A stretch of 64,000 bases of DNA from Gammaproteobacteria bacterium (GCA_029881795.1 JAOULX010000017.1:1-64000), one strand, 5' to 3'. Shown: positions 42,475-52,619, counted from the stretch's first letter. Translations and numbers: made by a program. The notes: generated by a model not told the origin, from the letters alone.

Positions 42475-43037
42475 ATTGCTGACTCCTTATAGGATGACAT
42501 ATTGATTGACTGGCTGGATTTATTAACGCTGAGTTTAATTGCTTTAGCAGGGCATGGTTTAAAGCAGGCACCACATCCGTTACATAATAAAGGCTTGATA
42601 ACCGGCTGCGCTGGCTGTGATAGTTTGGGGATGAAAGTAATAGCCTCAGTTTCACACTGGTCGCGGCAACTCATACAGTGGATGCCTTTAAAGGTCAGGC
42701 AGAGCTCGTTGATGCTGGCTTCGAGTTGCCATGGCAGGTCGCTGATTTGACCGGACAGTGCATTATCATGACAACTGTCTGCGCATTTAAAGCAGAATGT
42801 GCATTCGCCATTAGCAAATGATACTTCCGGGTAGTGACCTGATCCTGAGATAAGAATTTTTTCTGGGCAGACTTTTATGCATTCGCCGCATTGACTGCAA
42901 CTATCAAGAAAGTCAGTTTCATTGCCAGACCATGGCGGGCGTATCGGTGCATAACGATTTTTAAAATCGCCGCGTAAAAACTGTTTTCTTGATATGGTTT
43001 CGGTCACGCAGTCTCCAGTGAAATATTCACTTGCCAT
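42471..43037 (-). CDS. napF: Ferredoxin-type protein NapF
   Basis: 188 aa cytoplasmic iron-sulfur protein thought to help mature NapA. It contains cysteine clusters CSQCGECIKVCP, CTFCFKCADSCH, CMSCRDQCE and CNGCGACFKPCP, and the RPPWSG motif after an RKQFLRG segment, as in E. coli NapF. It is the first gene of napFDAGHBC. No good ribosome-binding site is visible before the ATG at 43037, so the start is less certain than the identity. Confidence 0.92.
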   Translation of the reverse strand: MASEYFTGDCVTETISRKQFLRGDFKNRYAPIRPPWSGNETDFLDSCSQCGECIKVCPEKILISGSGHYPEVSFANGECTFCFKCADSCHDNALSGQISDLPWQLEASINELCLTFKGIHCMSCRDQCETEAITFIPKLSQPAQPVIKPLLCNGCGACFKPCPAKAIKLSVNKSSQSINMSSYKESAI

Positions 43038-43079
43038 ATCATAATATTATTTTTTTAAAATAAACTAATGATATAGGTC

Positions 43080-43094
43080 AACTCTGGCAGAGTT
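43080..43094. promoter_or_regulatory. Palindrome upstream of napF, candidate operator
   Basis: AACTCT-GGC-AGAGTT is a perfect inverted repeat 43 bases upstream of the napF start. On the minus strand it abuts a -35-like TTGACC. The regulator is unknown; the site does not match the FNR (TTGAT-N4-ATCAA) consensus. Confidence 0.4.
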
Positions 43095-43176
43095 ATTTGG
43101 AGAATAAGTTATAGCAGAAGATCAAACTTTTTTTAACAGTTTTGAAAATGAAAGTCGTGCTGCAGAATGAATGGAG

Positions 43177-43205
43177 GCACAAAGCAGAAAACAACTGCCT
43201 TGTGC
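43177..43205 (-). terminator. Hairpin downstream of uvrA
   Basis: A stem of 10 pairs with one mismatch (43177-43187 with 43195-43205, loop AAAACAA) lies 12 bases beyond the uvrA stop, between uvrA and the nap promoter region. There is no T-run on the minus-strand side, so efficiency is uncertain. Confidence 0.45.
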
Positions 43206-43216
43206 AAAATTGACTA

Positions 43217-46060
43217 TTAGTTTGATTTGTTAGCTTGCCTTTCAAGCGTTTCTTTTAAATATTGACCGGTATAGGAATGACTTATTTTCATAATGTCATC
43301 GGGTGTGCCGGAGGCAATAATTTGCCCGCCTTTGCCGCCGCCTTCAGGCCCAAGATCAACAATCCAATCGGCGGTCTTGATGACATCAAGATTGTGCTCA
43401 ATAACAATCAGCGTATTGCCATGGTCTCGCAGCCGGTGAATAACCTGTAATAATTGTTGGACATCGTGAAAGTGAAGACCGGTGGTCGGTTCATCCAGAA
43501 TGTAGATGGTCTGTCCGGTGTCGCGTTTGGATAATTCTTTTGCCAGTTTTATACGCTGGGCTTCGCCGCCGGAGAGAGTAGTTGCGCCCTGTCCCAGTGT
43601 GATGTAAGACAGGCCGACATCAACTAGTGTTTGCAGCTTGCGTTTTAATACCGGAATCGCATCAAAGAACTGCAGTCCGTCTTCAACGGTCAAGTCCAGC
43701 ACTTCGGAAATATTTTTTCCCTTGTACTGAATATCCAGTGTTTCACGGTTGTAACGTTTACCATGGCAAACATCGCAGGGTACAAAGATATCGGGTAAGA
43801 AGTGCATCTCAACTTTTATAACACCATCACCTGAGCAGGCCTCACAACGTCCTCCTTTTACATTGAAACTAAAGCGTCCTGGTTTATAGCCTCTGGCACG
43901 GGATTCCGGTGAGCCAGAAAAAAGCTCGCGGATTGGGGTAAATAATCCGGTGTAGGTGGCCGGGTTTGAGCGTGGTGTTCGGCCGATTGGAGCCTGATCT
44001 ATATCAACCACCTTGTCAAAATGTTCAAGTCCTTCGATCGATTGATAAGGTGCGGACTCAACCGATGATTTATTAATGGTTTGGGCGAGTACTTTATACA
44101 GAGTGTCATTGATCAATGTGGACTTGCCAGAGCCTGAGACGCCGGTAATACAGGTCAGTAAACCGACTGGGATTTCAAGGTTCACATTCTGCAAGTTATT
44201 GCCGGATGCGCCGTGTACTTTTAACCAATGTTCACCGGCCGGGTTGTGTTGTTTAGGGATTTGAATCGCGGCTTTTCCAGACAGGTATTGTCCGGTTAAA
44301 GAGTTTTTATTGGCAATGATTTCAGCGGGAGTACCGATTGCTGTGATACTGCCGCCATGTACACCGGCGCCGGGGCCGATATCAACCACATAGTCAGCAG
44401 CCAGAATAGCATCTTCATCATGCTCAACCACAATCACGGTATTACCCATGTCGCGTAATTGCAGCAGGGTTTTAATCAGCCGGTCATTATCGCGCTGATG
44501 TAAGCCGATAGAGGGTTCGTCAAGAATATACATAACCCCCATCAGCCCGGCTCCAATCTGACTGGCCAGTCGGATACGCTGTGCTTCGCCACCGGAAAGG
44601 CTGTCTGATTTCCGGTCGAGTGATAAATATTCCAGTCCGACATTGACCAGAAAGCGCAAACGCGTGCTGATCTCTTTAACAATTTTTTCTGCGATCTCGC
44701 CCTGCTTGCCGCTGAGGTTTAAGTTATCAAAAAATTCAAGACTGTGTTCAATCGCCATTTTGGATATTGAAGGCAGGTTTTTGTCGGTAATAAAAACATG
44801 GCGGGCACTGGTATTAAGGCGAGTACCATCACAGGCCGGGCATTCCTGTTGTGATAAGTATTTGGCCAGTTCTTCGCGTACGGCTGATGAGTCAGTATCG
44901 TGATAGCGTCGGTCCATGTTTGGAATAATACCTTCAAACGGATGAATACGACTTTTTGCCGGTCCTCGTTGCGACGGGTAGAAAAATTCTATTTCCTCGT
45001 CGCCGCTGCCATAAAGCATAATCTGTTGATATTTTTCTGGCAGCTCGTTGAAGGGGCTTTCCAGATCAAAACCGTAATGCTCCGAAAGTCCTTGCAGTAA
45101 ACTGAAATAATAAGCATTGCGACGATCCCAGCCGCGAACTGCACCACCGGCAAGACTGATGCTGGGGTTAAGGACGACCCGTGTCGGGTCGAAATAATCT
45201 TTGTTACCAATGCCGTCGCATTCAGAACAGGCACCTACTGGGTTGTTAAAAGAGAATAAGCGCGGCTCCAATTCGGTAATGCTGTAGCCACAGACCGGGC
45301 AGGCATATTTTGAGGAGAAAACAAGCTCGTCTTTAGCGCTCTCATCCAGGTAAGCAATAACGGCGATACCATCGGTGATATTAAGTGTGGTTTCAAACGA
45401 TTCGGCCAGCCGCTGTTTAATGTCGGGGCGAACTTTGAAGCGATCAACGATCACTTCTATCGTGTGCTTTTTATTGGCCTCCAGTTCAGGCAGATCATCG
45501 AGCTCGGTAATTTGACCGTCAATCCGGGCGCGGATAAATCCCTGACGTTTTAAATCGTCAAATAAATTCTGGTACTCACCTTTGCGTTCTTTAATCACTG
45601 GTGCCAGCATCATCAGCCGACTGTCTTCTGGCAGGCTTAAGACCTGATCGACCATCTGGCTGATGGTCTGTGCTTCCAGTGATTCAGCATGATCCGGGCA
45701 AACCGGCACACCGGCGCGGGCATAGAGCAGTCGTAAGTAATCATAAATTTCGGTAATAGTACCGACGGTTGAGCGGGGGTTGTGCGAGGTGGTTTTTTGC
45801 TCAATCGAGATGGCCGGTGATAAGCCTTCAATGTGGTCAACGTCCGGTTTTTCCATCATCGACAGGAACTGCCTGGCATAGGCCGATAGCGATTCGACAT
45901 AGCGCCGCTGGCCTTCTGCAAAAATGGTATCAAAGGCCAGCGATGATTTGCCTGAACCAGAAAGGCCGGTAATTACAATCAGCTTGTCGCGTGGTAAATC
46001 GAGAGAAATATCTTTCAGATTATGAGTCCGCGCGCCGCGTATTTGTATCATTTTTTGCAT
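43217..46060 (-). CDS. uvrA: Excinuclease ABC subunit UvrA
   Basis: 947 aa from the ATG at 46060, preceded on the minus strand by AGGATTGTT; an upstream frame to 46135 is rejected because family members begin near [15 protein letters not shown]. Two ABC ATPase modules carry the Walker A loops [10 protein letters not shown] and [10 protein letters not shown] and the signature segments SGGEAQRI. Zinc sites are seen at CPVCG...CSECDG (about 250-280) and CEACSGDG...CDVC (about 740-770). It recognises helix-distorting lesions with UvrB. No SOS box was found upstream. Confidence 0.97.
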   Translation of the reverse strand: MQKMIQIRGARTHNLKDISLDLPRDKLIVITGLSGSGKSSLAFDTIFAEGQRRYVESLSAYARQFLSMMEKPDVDHIEGLSPAISIEQKTTSHNPRSTVGTITEIYDYLRLLYARAGVPVCPDHAESLEAQTISQMVDQVLSLPEDSRLMMLAPVIKERKGEYQNLFDDLKRQGFIRARIDGQITELDDLPELEANKKHTIEVIVDRFKVRPDIKQRLAESFETTLNITDGIAVIAYLDESAKDELVFSSKYACPVCGYSITELEPRLFSFNNPVGACSECDGIGNKDYFDPTRVVLNPSISLAGGAVRGWDRRNAYYFSLLQGLSEHYGFDLESPFNELPEKYQQIMLYGSGDEEIEFFYPSQRGPAKSRIHPFEGIIPNMDRRYHDTDSSAVREELAKYLSQQECPACDGTRLNTSARHVFITDKNLPSISKMAIEHSLEFFDNLNLSGKQGEIAEKIVKEISTRLRFLVNVGLEYLSLDRKSDSLSGGEAQRIRLASQIGAGLMGVMYILDEPSIGLHQRDNDRLIKTLLQLRDMGNTVIVVEHDEDAILAADYVVDIGPGAGVHGGSITAIGTPAEIIANKNSLTGQYLSGKAAIQIPKQHNPAGEHWLKVHGASGNNLQNVNLEIPVGLLTCITGVSGSGKSTLINDTLYKVLAQTINKSSVESAPYQSIEGLEHFDKVVDIDQAPIGRTPRSNPATYTGLFTPIRELFSGSPESRARGYKPGRFSFNVKGGRCEACSGDGVIKVEMHFLPDIFVPCDVCHGKRYNRETLDIQYKGKNISEVLDLTVEDGLQFFDAIPVLKRKLQTLVDVGLSYITLGQGATTLSGGEAQRIKLAKELSKRDTGQTIYILDEPTTGLHFHDVQQLLQVIHRLRDHGNTLIVIEHNLDVIKTADWIVDLGPEGGGKGGQIIASGTPDDIMKISHSYTGQYLKETLERQANKSN

Positions 46061-46205
46061 AACAATCCTGCTACTGTGCTGATAGAATAGGCGCGCTAGA
46101 TGCCGTGATGAGCGAACGGCGTAAGCTGTAGCCAACTGCCTATTATAAACCTTTTAGGTACTGCGCGTCGGCTCAAAAACCAATGAATTGAGAGTTAATA
46201 GAGAG

Positions 46206-47585
46206 ATGTCTGTAAAACAGCAGGGATTAACCCCACTCGAACTGAAAGCCGGCTCTTCAATAGCGCTGATCTACGGCATCAGAATGCTTGGGCTGTTCAT
46301 GATATTGCCTGTTTTTTCAATTTTTGCAGAGAATCTGGCTGCTACAACGCCTTTTCTAATAGGACTGGCTTTAGGTATTTATGGGCTAACACAGGGGCTG
46401 TTACAAATACCGTTTGGAATGCTATCGGATAAGATCGGGCGTAAACCGGTGATAGCGGCCGGTTTGATTATCTTTGCCATTGGCAGTGTGATCGCCGCTT
46501 ATGCGGATACTATCTATGGGGTCATTGCAGGCCGGGCTATCCAGGGCGCAGGAGCCATTGCAGCGGCGCTGATGGCGCTGGCAGCAGATCTAAGTCGGGA
46601 AGAGCACCGGCTGAAAATAATGAGCATGATCGGTATGAACATTGGTGTTGCCTTTGCGGTAGCCATGGTTATCGGGCCGGTTATCAGTGCCTGGGTTGGC
46701 ATCAAGGGAATATTCCTGTTAACCGCAATACTGGCGCTGCTAGCTATCGTCGTCCTGTATAAGGTTGTGCCAAAAGCCAGTAGCCTGAGTTTTCATCGCG
46801 ATGCTCAGCTTGAGCCATCGCAACTATCCAGCATTTTTAAAAATACCCAGCTTATCCGGCTCGATCTGGGGATTTTTGTTTTACACGCAGTATTGATGGC
46901 AAGCTTTATTGCAATACCACTGATGTTGCAGCAGGCAGGGCTTGCAAGCCTGCAGCATGGCTGGCTTTATGCGCCGGTATTTATAGTCTCGATTGTATTG
47001 ATGGTGCCCTTTATCATACTGGCAGAGGCTAAAAGACGTATGAAACAGGTATTTGTTGGCGCCATCGTGGTACTGGCCAGTGCCCTCATCTTAATGATGT
47101 TCTCACAGCAAAGTCTGGTACTGATTACGATCGCTTTAGGGCTGTTTTTTGCCGCATTTAATCTGCTAGAAGCTAGTCTGCCATCATTAGTGGCCAAAAT
47201 TGCGCCGGCAGACCGCAAAGGTACGGCGATGGGGCTGTATTCATCGGCCCAATTTTTAGGGGCTTTTGCCGGCGGCATTTTAGGCGGCTGGACTTACGGA
47301 AAAGGCGGAATAATGTTATTGTTCAGCATCTGCCTGGTTCTGGTATTACTCTGGTTTATACTGGCTCTTACCATGAAGAGTCCCCGATACGTCAGTACCT
47401 ATTTGTTGAATATAGGTCAGATCGAGCAACAGGATATCAGCCATATGATCGCAAAGCTGGTTCGGATACGCGGTGTGGCAGAAGCCTCCATTATTGCAGA
47501 AGAAGGCGTGGCTTACCTTAAAGTAGATTTAAAAGCGTTGGATATGGATACCTTACTGGCATATTCAAAATCAAAAGACATTTAG
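46206..47585 (+). CDS. yajR: MFS transporter, YajR-like
   Basis: 459 aa from the ATG at 46206. Twelve predicted membrane helices, with the MFS A-motif GMLSDKIGRKP between helices 2 and 3 and a matching RMKQVF region in the second half. After the last helix, a soluble ferredoxin-fold tail (about 400-459, IAKLVRIRGVAEASIIAEEG) corresponds to the YAM domain of E. coli YajR. Substrate is unknown. It is divergent from uvrA and 32 bases upstream of ssb; uvrA-MFS-ssb is a recurring gammaproteobacterial arrangement. Confidence 0.87.
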   Translation: MSVKQQGLTPLELKAGSSIALIYGIRMLGLFMILPVFSIFAENLAATTPFLIGLALGIYGLTQGLLQIPFGMLSDKIGRKPVIAAGLIIFAIGSVIAAYADTIYGVIAGRAIQGAGAIAAALMALAADLSREEHRLKIMSMIGMNIGVAFAVAMVIGPVISAWVGIKGIFLLTAILALLAIVVLYKVVPKASSLSFHRDAQLEPSQLSSIFKNTQLIRLDLGIFVLHAVLMASFIAIPLMLQQAGLASLQHGWLYAPVFIVSIVLMVPFIILAEAKRRMKQVFVGAIVVLASALILMMFSQQSLVLITIALGLFFAAFNLLEASLPSLVAKIAPADRKGTAMGLYSSAQFLGAFAGGILGGWTYGKGGIMLLFSICLVLVLLWFILALTMKSPRYVSTYLLNIGQIEQQDISHMIAKLVRIRGVAEASIIAEEGVAYLKVDLKALDMDTLLAYSKSKDI

Positions 47586-47617
47586 ACAGTAATAGATAAA
47601 ATTGAGAGAGTTCGATT

Positions 47618-48097
47618 ATGGCACGTGGCGTAAATAAAGTTATTTTAGTTGGTAATTGTGGCAAAGACCCGGAAACACGTTACACACCAAGTGGTGCTGC
47701 GGTCACAAATATTTCAATTGCAACCACAGAAAGCTGGAAAGACAAGAATACCGGTGAAAAGCAGGACAGAACCGAATGGCACAATGTGGTGTTTTTTGGT
47801 CGTTTGGCTGAAATTGCCGGTGAATACTTGAAGAAGGGCTCACAAGTCTATGTTGAAGGCAGTTTAAATACAGAAAAATGGACGGATAAGTCTGGTAGTG
47901 AGCGCTACACAACAAAAATAAAAGCCAACGAGATGCAGATGTTAGGTGGACGTGGTGATGGCAACTTTGCTGGAGCTAATAATAATTTCCAGCAACAAAA
48001 TCAGGCGCCGCAACAATCTCAGCAATCCAATCAAAATTCTGCACCCGCCTACAGCGGTGCGGATGATAATGCGTTTGATGACGATATTCCTTTTTAA
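47618..48097 (+). CDS. ssb: Single-stranded DNA-binding protein
   Basis: 159 aa. The OB fold (about 1-110) starts [19 protein letters not shown] and contains [16 protein letters not shown] and YVEGSL. A Gln/Asn-rich flexible linker leads to the acidic tip DDDIPF that recruits partner proteins. A strong terminator follows. Confidence 0.97.
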   Translation: MARGVNKVILVGNCGKDPETRYTPSGAAVTNISIATTESWKDKNTGEKQDRTEWHNVVFFGRLAEIAGEYLKKGSQVYVEGSLNTEKWTDKSGSERYTTKIKANEMQMLGGRGDGNFAGANNNFQQQNQAPQQSQQSNQNSAPAYSGADDNAFDDDIPF

Positions 48098-48143
48098 TTC
48101 GGAACTAAGAAAAATGTAAAGAATTTGAAAGTGTAAAATATTT

Positions 48144-48170
48144 AAAGCCCCGTTGTATGGGGCTTTTTTA
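48144..48170 (+). terminator. Rho-independent terminator of ssb
   Basis: AAAGCCCC (48144-48151) pairs with GGGGCTTT (48159-48166) around a 7-base loop, followed by further T's. Confidence 0.93.
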
Positions 48171-48264
48171 TTTGTAAACTGACACTGCGCCAAATGGCGA
48201 TTCAGGTATAAGCTAAGATTAATAATGGCCATGTATAAAAAAATAATAAGCAGGAAATGAGTCT

Positions 48265-49671
48265 ATGTATTTGCAACGATTGAATAGTCTGTGGTTTTTA
48301 TTGACCGCTTCCAAATCAAAATTAATGATCGCTTTTCGAATAATTATATTGCTGCTATTGGTGATTGCAGTGGGTCGGTTGATACAGGTATACAGTGGTA
48401 ATTTTTATAGTGGCGAAAGGCAGCCGTATTTACAATCAATGAGCAGTGACAGCGTGGTGATTCGCTGGCAGACGGCAGAAAAAATGCGCGGACAGTTACA
48501 TTATGGCGTGCATCCAGCAAAGCTTGACCAGCTGATAACAGAAACCAGTGAGGCTGAAGAACATCAGGTCAAGCTCAGTGCGCTGTCGGCTGATACGCAG
48601 TATTACTATGCGATAGGTAATGAAAGCCGACTGCTCTGGCAAGGGCCAAAATACCGTTTCCGAACAGCATTGCCCGCCGGTTCTGAGCAACCGGTACGGG
48701 TCTGGGTGCTGGGTGACCCCGGCTATAATAGTGAGCAGCACCACAAAGTCAGGGACAGTATGTTGAACTGGGTAGAACAACACCCGAGAAAGAACCGCCC
48801 GGCTTATGACCTGATTATGACGACTGGTGATAATGCCTACCGTTCGGGTACTAATCAGCAGTTTCAGCAAAACTTTTTTAACCTGTATAGCGATATATTT
48901 ACCAGTACAGTGGTCTGGCCGTTATACGGTAACCATGATGCTCGGCGCTGGGCATTTTTTAATATTTTCAGTTTTCCAGAAAATGCAGAAGCCGGTGGTG
49001 TGGCCTCGCACTCCGAGCGTTATTATTCCTTTGATTTTGGCAATGTGCATTTCGTGATGTTGGATTCTTTTGATGGTGCAAAAGATCAGGATGATGAAAT
49101 GCTGGTCTGGCTGAAAAAAGACCTCGCGCTCAACAATAGTCGCTGGCTGGTTGCCGCGCTGCACCATCCACCTTATAGCAAAGGTAATCAGGATTCTGAT
49201 GATCAGTCAGACAGCAGAGGACGACTCTTTAATTCACGGCAAAATATCGTACCGGTACTGGAGAAATACGGTGTTGATCTGGTTTTGTCCGGCCATTCGC
49301 ACAGTTATGAGCGCAGCCATCTGATAGATTGTCATTACGGTTTAGCGTCTTCGTTTAATAGCGCAATGCTGGCAGCCAAGGCTGAAACAGATCCGCTTTC
49401 AGCTATCAGGCATTACACGAAATCGGCGAAAACACGTGCTCATCAGGGGGCGATTTTTGCCGTGGTGGGCTCAACCGCGAAATTGAACCGGCAAGGTAGC
49501 TTTGATCATCCTGCTATGGATGTCGGTCTGGCAGAATACGGCTCGTTTGTGCTGGATATTGAAGCCGACACAATGACGGGGCGTTTTATTAATCAGAATG
49601 GACAACAGCGTGATGCTTTCGTGGTTAAAAAAGACAGCAAGCAGGAGACATTTGTCAGCAGTTGTCAATGA
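48265..49671 (+). CDS. Purple-acid-phosphatase-like metallophosphoesterase
   Basis: 468 aa, start ATG behind AGGAAATGA. One N-terminal membrane helix (about 25-43, IIILLLLVIAVGRLIQVY) anchors it facing the periplasm. A fibronectin-like PAP N-domain follows (about 55-140; PYLQSMSSDSVVIRWQT). The calcineurin-like metallophosphatase fold then shows GDPG, TTGDNAYRSG, GNHDARR, HHPPYSKG and GHSHSYER, covering all five metal-binding blocks. The GDNA and GNHD motifs supply the dimetal ligands. The substrate is unknown; periplasmic phosphate release is plausible. It is preceded by the ssb terminator, so it has its own promoter. Confidence 0.85.
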   Translation: MYLQRLNSLWFLLTASKSKLMIAFRIIILLLLVIAVGRLIQVYSGNFYSGERQPYLQSMSSDSVVIRWQTAEKMRGQLHYGVHPAKLDQLITETSEAEEHQVKLSALSADTQYYYAIGNESRLLWQGPKYRFRTALPAGSEQPVRVWVLGDPGYNSEQHHKVRDSMLNWVEQHPRKNRPAYDLIMTTGDNAYRSGTNQQFQQNFFNLYSDIFTSTVVWPLYGNHDARRWAFFNIFSFPENAEAGGVASHSERYYSFDFGNVHFVMLDSFDGAKDQDDEMLVWLKKDLALNNSRWLVAALHHPPYSKGNQDSDDQSDSRGRLFNSRQNIVPVLEKYGVDLVLSGHSHSYERSHLIDCHYGLASSFNSAMLAAKAETDPLSAIRHYTKSAKTRAHQGAIFAVVGSTAKLNRQGSFDHPAMDVGLAEYGSFVLDIEADTMTGRFINQNGQQRDAFVVKKDSKQETFVSSCQ

Positions 49672-49745
49672 AGCGGTGAATGGCGGGAACTGAGAATCTG
49701 GCAGATTGTCTGCATATAATATCAATGCGATATTGCCTCGCTGAG

Positions 49746-49776
49746 GTGACAAGAAGTGCTGCTGATGACGTATAAT
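49746..49776 (+). promoter_or_regulatory. Weak candidate promoter for the LTA-synthase-like gene
   Basis: A -10 TATAAT (49771-49776) is preceded by GTGACA (49746-49751) with a long 19-bp spacer. A second TATAAT occurs at 49715-49720. Either could drive the gene starting near 49881. Confidence 0.3.
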
Positions 49777-49880
49777 GCCGGCAGACTCTATATATTGTAT
49801 AAAACAGTGATCAGCGTGCGGCTGGTCATGGCCTTAAATCTGACGTGATATGTTCACTGAAACGTAAAAATTATTATTCT

Positions 49881-51932
49881 ATGAATCTGACTGAATCTAA
49901 ATTGAAATATTTATCTGCCTGGCTCGGCTCACGACGGGTGCGCTATGTGGCTTTACTGGCACTGACTTTGTTTGTTGTTTTTGCAGTGATGCGACTGGGT
50001 TTTTACTGGTACTTTAGTACCGAAGACGAACACCTGGCTGGTGGTGAGTTTTTTAATGCTTTATATATCGGTTTTAAATTTGATCTGCGGCTGGCTATTC
50101 TGGTGGTTTTACCGGTGCTGTTGCTGGAAGCAATACCAAAAATAAATCTGGTTCTAAATAAACTGACACGCTGGATTTCTATTGCCTATCTGCTGATTGT
50201 TTTTACCATAATACTGCTGATGTATTTTGTCGACTACGGGCATTACGCATATCTCAACGAACGTTTAAATGCGACCGCGTTACAGTTTGCTGATGATATG
50301 GTGATTTCTGCAGAAATGGTCTGGCAAACCTATCCGGTGATCTGGCTGATAATTTTATTGTCAGTGCTGATTCTGGCTTTTGTAGTGGCTGTTCGTTTTT
50401 ATATTTATCCGGTACTGGATAAAGAATACAAACGCATTGGCATCCTTGAAAGAATTATAGGTGTGACCTTATTTGGTTTTATTCTTCTTTTTGGAATTTA
50501 TGGAAAGTTGTCCTGGTATCCACTGCGCTGGAGTGATGCATTTTTCACCAAATCACCTTTTGTGAATGCAGTGGCGGTAAACCCGGTTTTGTTCTTTTAT
50601 GATACCTTGCACAATAAACAAAAGCGGTTTGATAAAGCAAAGGCTGAAAAATATTTTCCACTGATGGCAGCTCATCTGGGGATTGATACAGCGCTGAATA
50701 AGCCACTGGATTATAGTCGCGTCATAGCAGCCAAACCGGGTAAAACGCCAGCACCGAATATTGTCTATGTGATTCTCGAATCTTTTGGCTCGAACCAGTA
50801 CGGTTTGTTTGGCAATAGTCTGGACTCAACGCCTTATCTGGATCAGCTGGGGCGTCAGGGACTGGTGTTTGATCGTTTCACAATACCGACCGGTGGCGGC
50901 ACAGCGCGCTCAGTATTCACGGCAATGACAGGTATTCCTGATGTGTATCCGGAAGAAACAGCCAGTCATAATCCGTTATTAATTGATCAGCACCTGATCA
51001 TGAATGAGTTTGACGGTTACGAAAAATATTATTTATTAGGTGGCAGCGCCAGCTGGAGAAATATTCGTGGTTTTCTGACGCAGAATATCAAAGGCCTGCA
51101 TCTGTACGAAGAAGGTTCGTATACCGAACCACGGGTAGATGTCTGGGGTATTTCTGATCTTAGTCTGTTCAGAGAAGCCAATAAGGTTCTGAAAAAATCG
51201 GCTGCCGGTAAACCGTTTGTTGCGGTGATTCAGACGGCGGGTAATCATCGTCCTTATACCATACCGGAAGACAATCAAGGTTTTGTGGTTAAATCATTGC
51301 CAGATGATAAAAATCAGTGGCAGGGCTATCTGTCGGATGGCCGTTATAATGCAGTACGCATGATGGATCATTCTGTCGGCAAGTTTATTGAAATGGCGAA
51401 GCAGGAAAGTTATTTCAAAAATACTATATTCGTGTTTCACGGTGATCACGGTATCCAGAGTAGCCCGTCACCACATTTGCCGAAATACCATGACCGCTTA
51501 AATTTTGCCAGATTCTCCTCGCCATTAATTATCTATGGCCCGGCTGTGATTGATCAGCCAAAGCGGATTAGCAGCATAGCCAGTGAAGTTGATGTGTTTC
51601 CGATACTGGCAGGGCTGGCAGGTATTGAGTACACTAATACAACCTTAGGCAGAGACTTATTGAATCCTTTTGCGGGTATGCAAAATTATTCGCCCTTGAT
51701 TAGTAATGTGCGGATGGATGGGATGATGGGAGTCATGAGTGATCGTTTTGTTTTATGGCGGGATCATTATAATAAAAAAGTGCTAATGCATGAGCTAGCC
51801 AGTGACAAACCTCAGGACGACGTAAGAGAGCAGTATCCAGGGCAGGCGCAGAAATTAAGCGAACTCGCCGAAGCGATGTATGAAACATCTCGCTATATGC
51901 TGCATTATAATCAGACAGCTAAAATCCAGTAA
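49881..51932 (+). CDS. LTA-synthase-like membrane sulfatase-fold protein (phosphoglycerol transferase type)
   Basis: 683 aa from the ATG at 49881; an in-frame GTG at 49845 would add 12 residues, and neither has a clear ribosome-binding site. Five predicted N-terminal membrane helices (between about 20 and 215) precede a periplasmic alkaline-phosphatase-superfamily domain. Motifs: VILESFGSNQYG (metal-binding Glu), PTGGGTARSVF with the candidate nucleophile Thr341, and HGDHGI. This five-helix plus sulfatase layout is that of LtaS and of OpgB/MdoB. In Gram-negatives such proteins usually decorate osmoregulated glucans or envelope lipids. Exact substrate unknown. Confidence 0.82.
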   Translation: MNLTESKLKYLSAWLGSRRVRYVALLALTLFVVFAVMRLGFYWYFSTEDEHLAGGEFFNALYIGFKFDLRLAILVVLPVLLLEAIPKINLVLNKLTRWISIAYLLIVFTIILLMYFVDYGHYAYLNERLNATALQFADDMVISAEMVWQTYPVIWLIILLSVLILAFVVAVRFYIYPVLDKEYKRIGILERIIGVTLFGFILLFGIYGKLSWYPLRWSDAFFTKSPFVNAVAVNPVLFFYDTLHNKQKRFDKAKAEKYFPLMAAHLGIDTALNKPLDYSRVIAAKPGKTPAPNIVYVILESFGSNQYGLFGNSLDSTPYLDQLGRQGLVFDRFTIPTGGGTARSVFTAMTGIPDVYPEETASHNPLLIDQHLIMNEFDGYEKYYLLGGSASWRNIRGFLTQNIKGLHLYEEGSYTEPRVDVWGISDLSLFREANKVLKKSAAGKPFVAVIQTAGNHRPYTIPEDNQGFVVKSLPDDKNQWQGYLSDGRYNAVRMMDHSVGKFIEMAKQESYFKNTIFVFHGDHGIQSSPSPHLPKYHDRLNFARFSSPLIIYGPAVIDQPKRISSIASEVDVFPILAGLAGIEYTNTTLGRDLLNPFAGMQNYSPLISNVRMDGMMGVMSDRFVLWRDHYNKKVLMHELASDKPQDDVREQYPGQAQKLSELAEAMYETSRYMLHYNQTAKIQ

Positions 51933-51962
51933 TCGGGTCATCTAGGTAGCTTGAATTGTGCG

Positions 51963-51971
51963 TGATATAAT
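51963..51971 (+). promoter_or_regulatory. Extended -10 promoter candidate for the receiver gene
   Basis: TGA followed by a perfect TATAAT (51966-51971) gives an extended -10 element. No convincing -35 is present. It lies about 125 bases before the receiver gene. Confidence 0.45.
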
Positions 51972-52096
51972 AGCCCACGCTTTGTTTATTGCCTTACTAT
52001 AGTGTGTGGCACTGGGCTGGAAAATGCACCATTATGAGGCAGCTATCAGCTTAAGTTTTGATATGAGCTACCGCTAATGAATATAATAAAAAGAAC

Positions 52097-52510
52097 ATGG
52101 GCTTAAAAATGAGCGAGACAGAAGGGACATCCGCAAACGAGGCAGAGATCAAGGTCTTATATATAGAAGACAATGGCTCGAATGTTAAGTTAATGCAGGA
52201 TATATTTCTTGAGTTTTTACCCTATACATTAGTTAGTGCGAGTACGGCAGAAGAAGGCATTGTGCTTTCGAAACAGCTTAAGCCTGATCTGATATTAATG
52301 GATATTAACCTGCATGGTATCAGTGGCCATGAGGCGCTAAAAATTATTAAGGCTGACAGTGATATTAGCTCTATTCCTGTCATTGCCATCAGTGCTGATG
52401 TGATACCGAATCAGCCTGATGAAATAAGTGAAAACGGATTTGATGACTATATTTCAAAACCATTCGATCTGGCTGATTTAATCAAACGGTTAAAACAGCG
52501 TCTGGGTTGA
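52097..52510 (+). CDS. Stand-alone response-regulator receiver protein
   Basis: 137 aa (ATG 52097) or 133 aa (ATG 52109). A single CheY-like receiver domain without output domain. Counting from 52109, the acidic pair is Glu20/Asp21 (LYIEDN), the phosphoacceptor is Asp65 (LILMDINL) and the conserved lysine is Lys117 (ISKPF). No histidine kinase is nearby, and it sits alone between an envelope enzyme and glmS. It may belong to a phosphorelay encoded elsewhere or act by protein binding. Confidence 0.88.
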   Translation: MGLKMSETEGTSANEAEIKVLYIEDNGSNVKLMQDIFLEFLPYTLVSASTAEEGIVLSKQLKPDLILMDINLHGISGHEALKIIKADSDISSIPVIAISADVIPNQPDEISENGFDDYISKPFDLADLIKRLKQRLG

Positions 52511-52532
52511 AGCAACCATAAGAGGCTTTTAC

Positions 52533-52561
52533 CTGTCAGGAGAGTGCGTCGTTTCTGACAG
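52533..52561 (+). other. Hairpin between the receiver gene and glmS
   Basis: CTGTCAG (52533-52539) and CTGACAG (52555-52561) are perfect inverted repeats with a 15-base loop. A T-rich stretch begins 14 bases later. It may end the receiver transcript or belong to the glmS leader. Confidence 0.35.
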
Positions 52562-52619
52562 AAATCTTAGTGTATTGTTTCTTTGTATTGTTAATGTTTT
52601 ATATTATTGAGTAATCGAA

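Noticed and set aside
43110-43130. FNR-like half-site TTGAT upstream of napF
   Set aside because: The second half is TGCTA instead of ATCAA, and no promoter is correctly spaced from it.
44643-44903. Open frames opposite uvrA, rpoC and nap genes
   Set aside because: They are codon shadows of well-recognised genes and have no start signals or similarity.
46061-46205. Possible SOS (LexA) box between uvrA and the MFS gene
   Set aside because: A CTGT is present but no matching ACAG eight bases later; the site is too far from consensus.
52511-52619. glmS ribozyme or riboswitch before glmS
   Set aside because: The region is only about 110 bases, lacks the ribozyme core, and that element belongs to Gram-positive bacteria.
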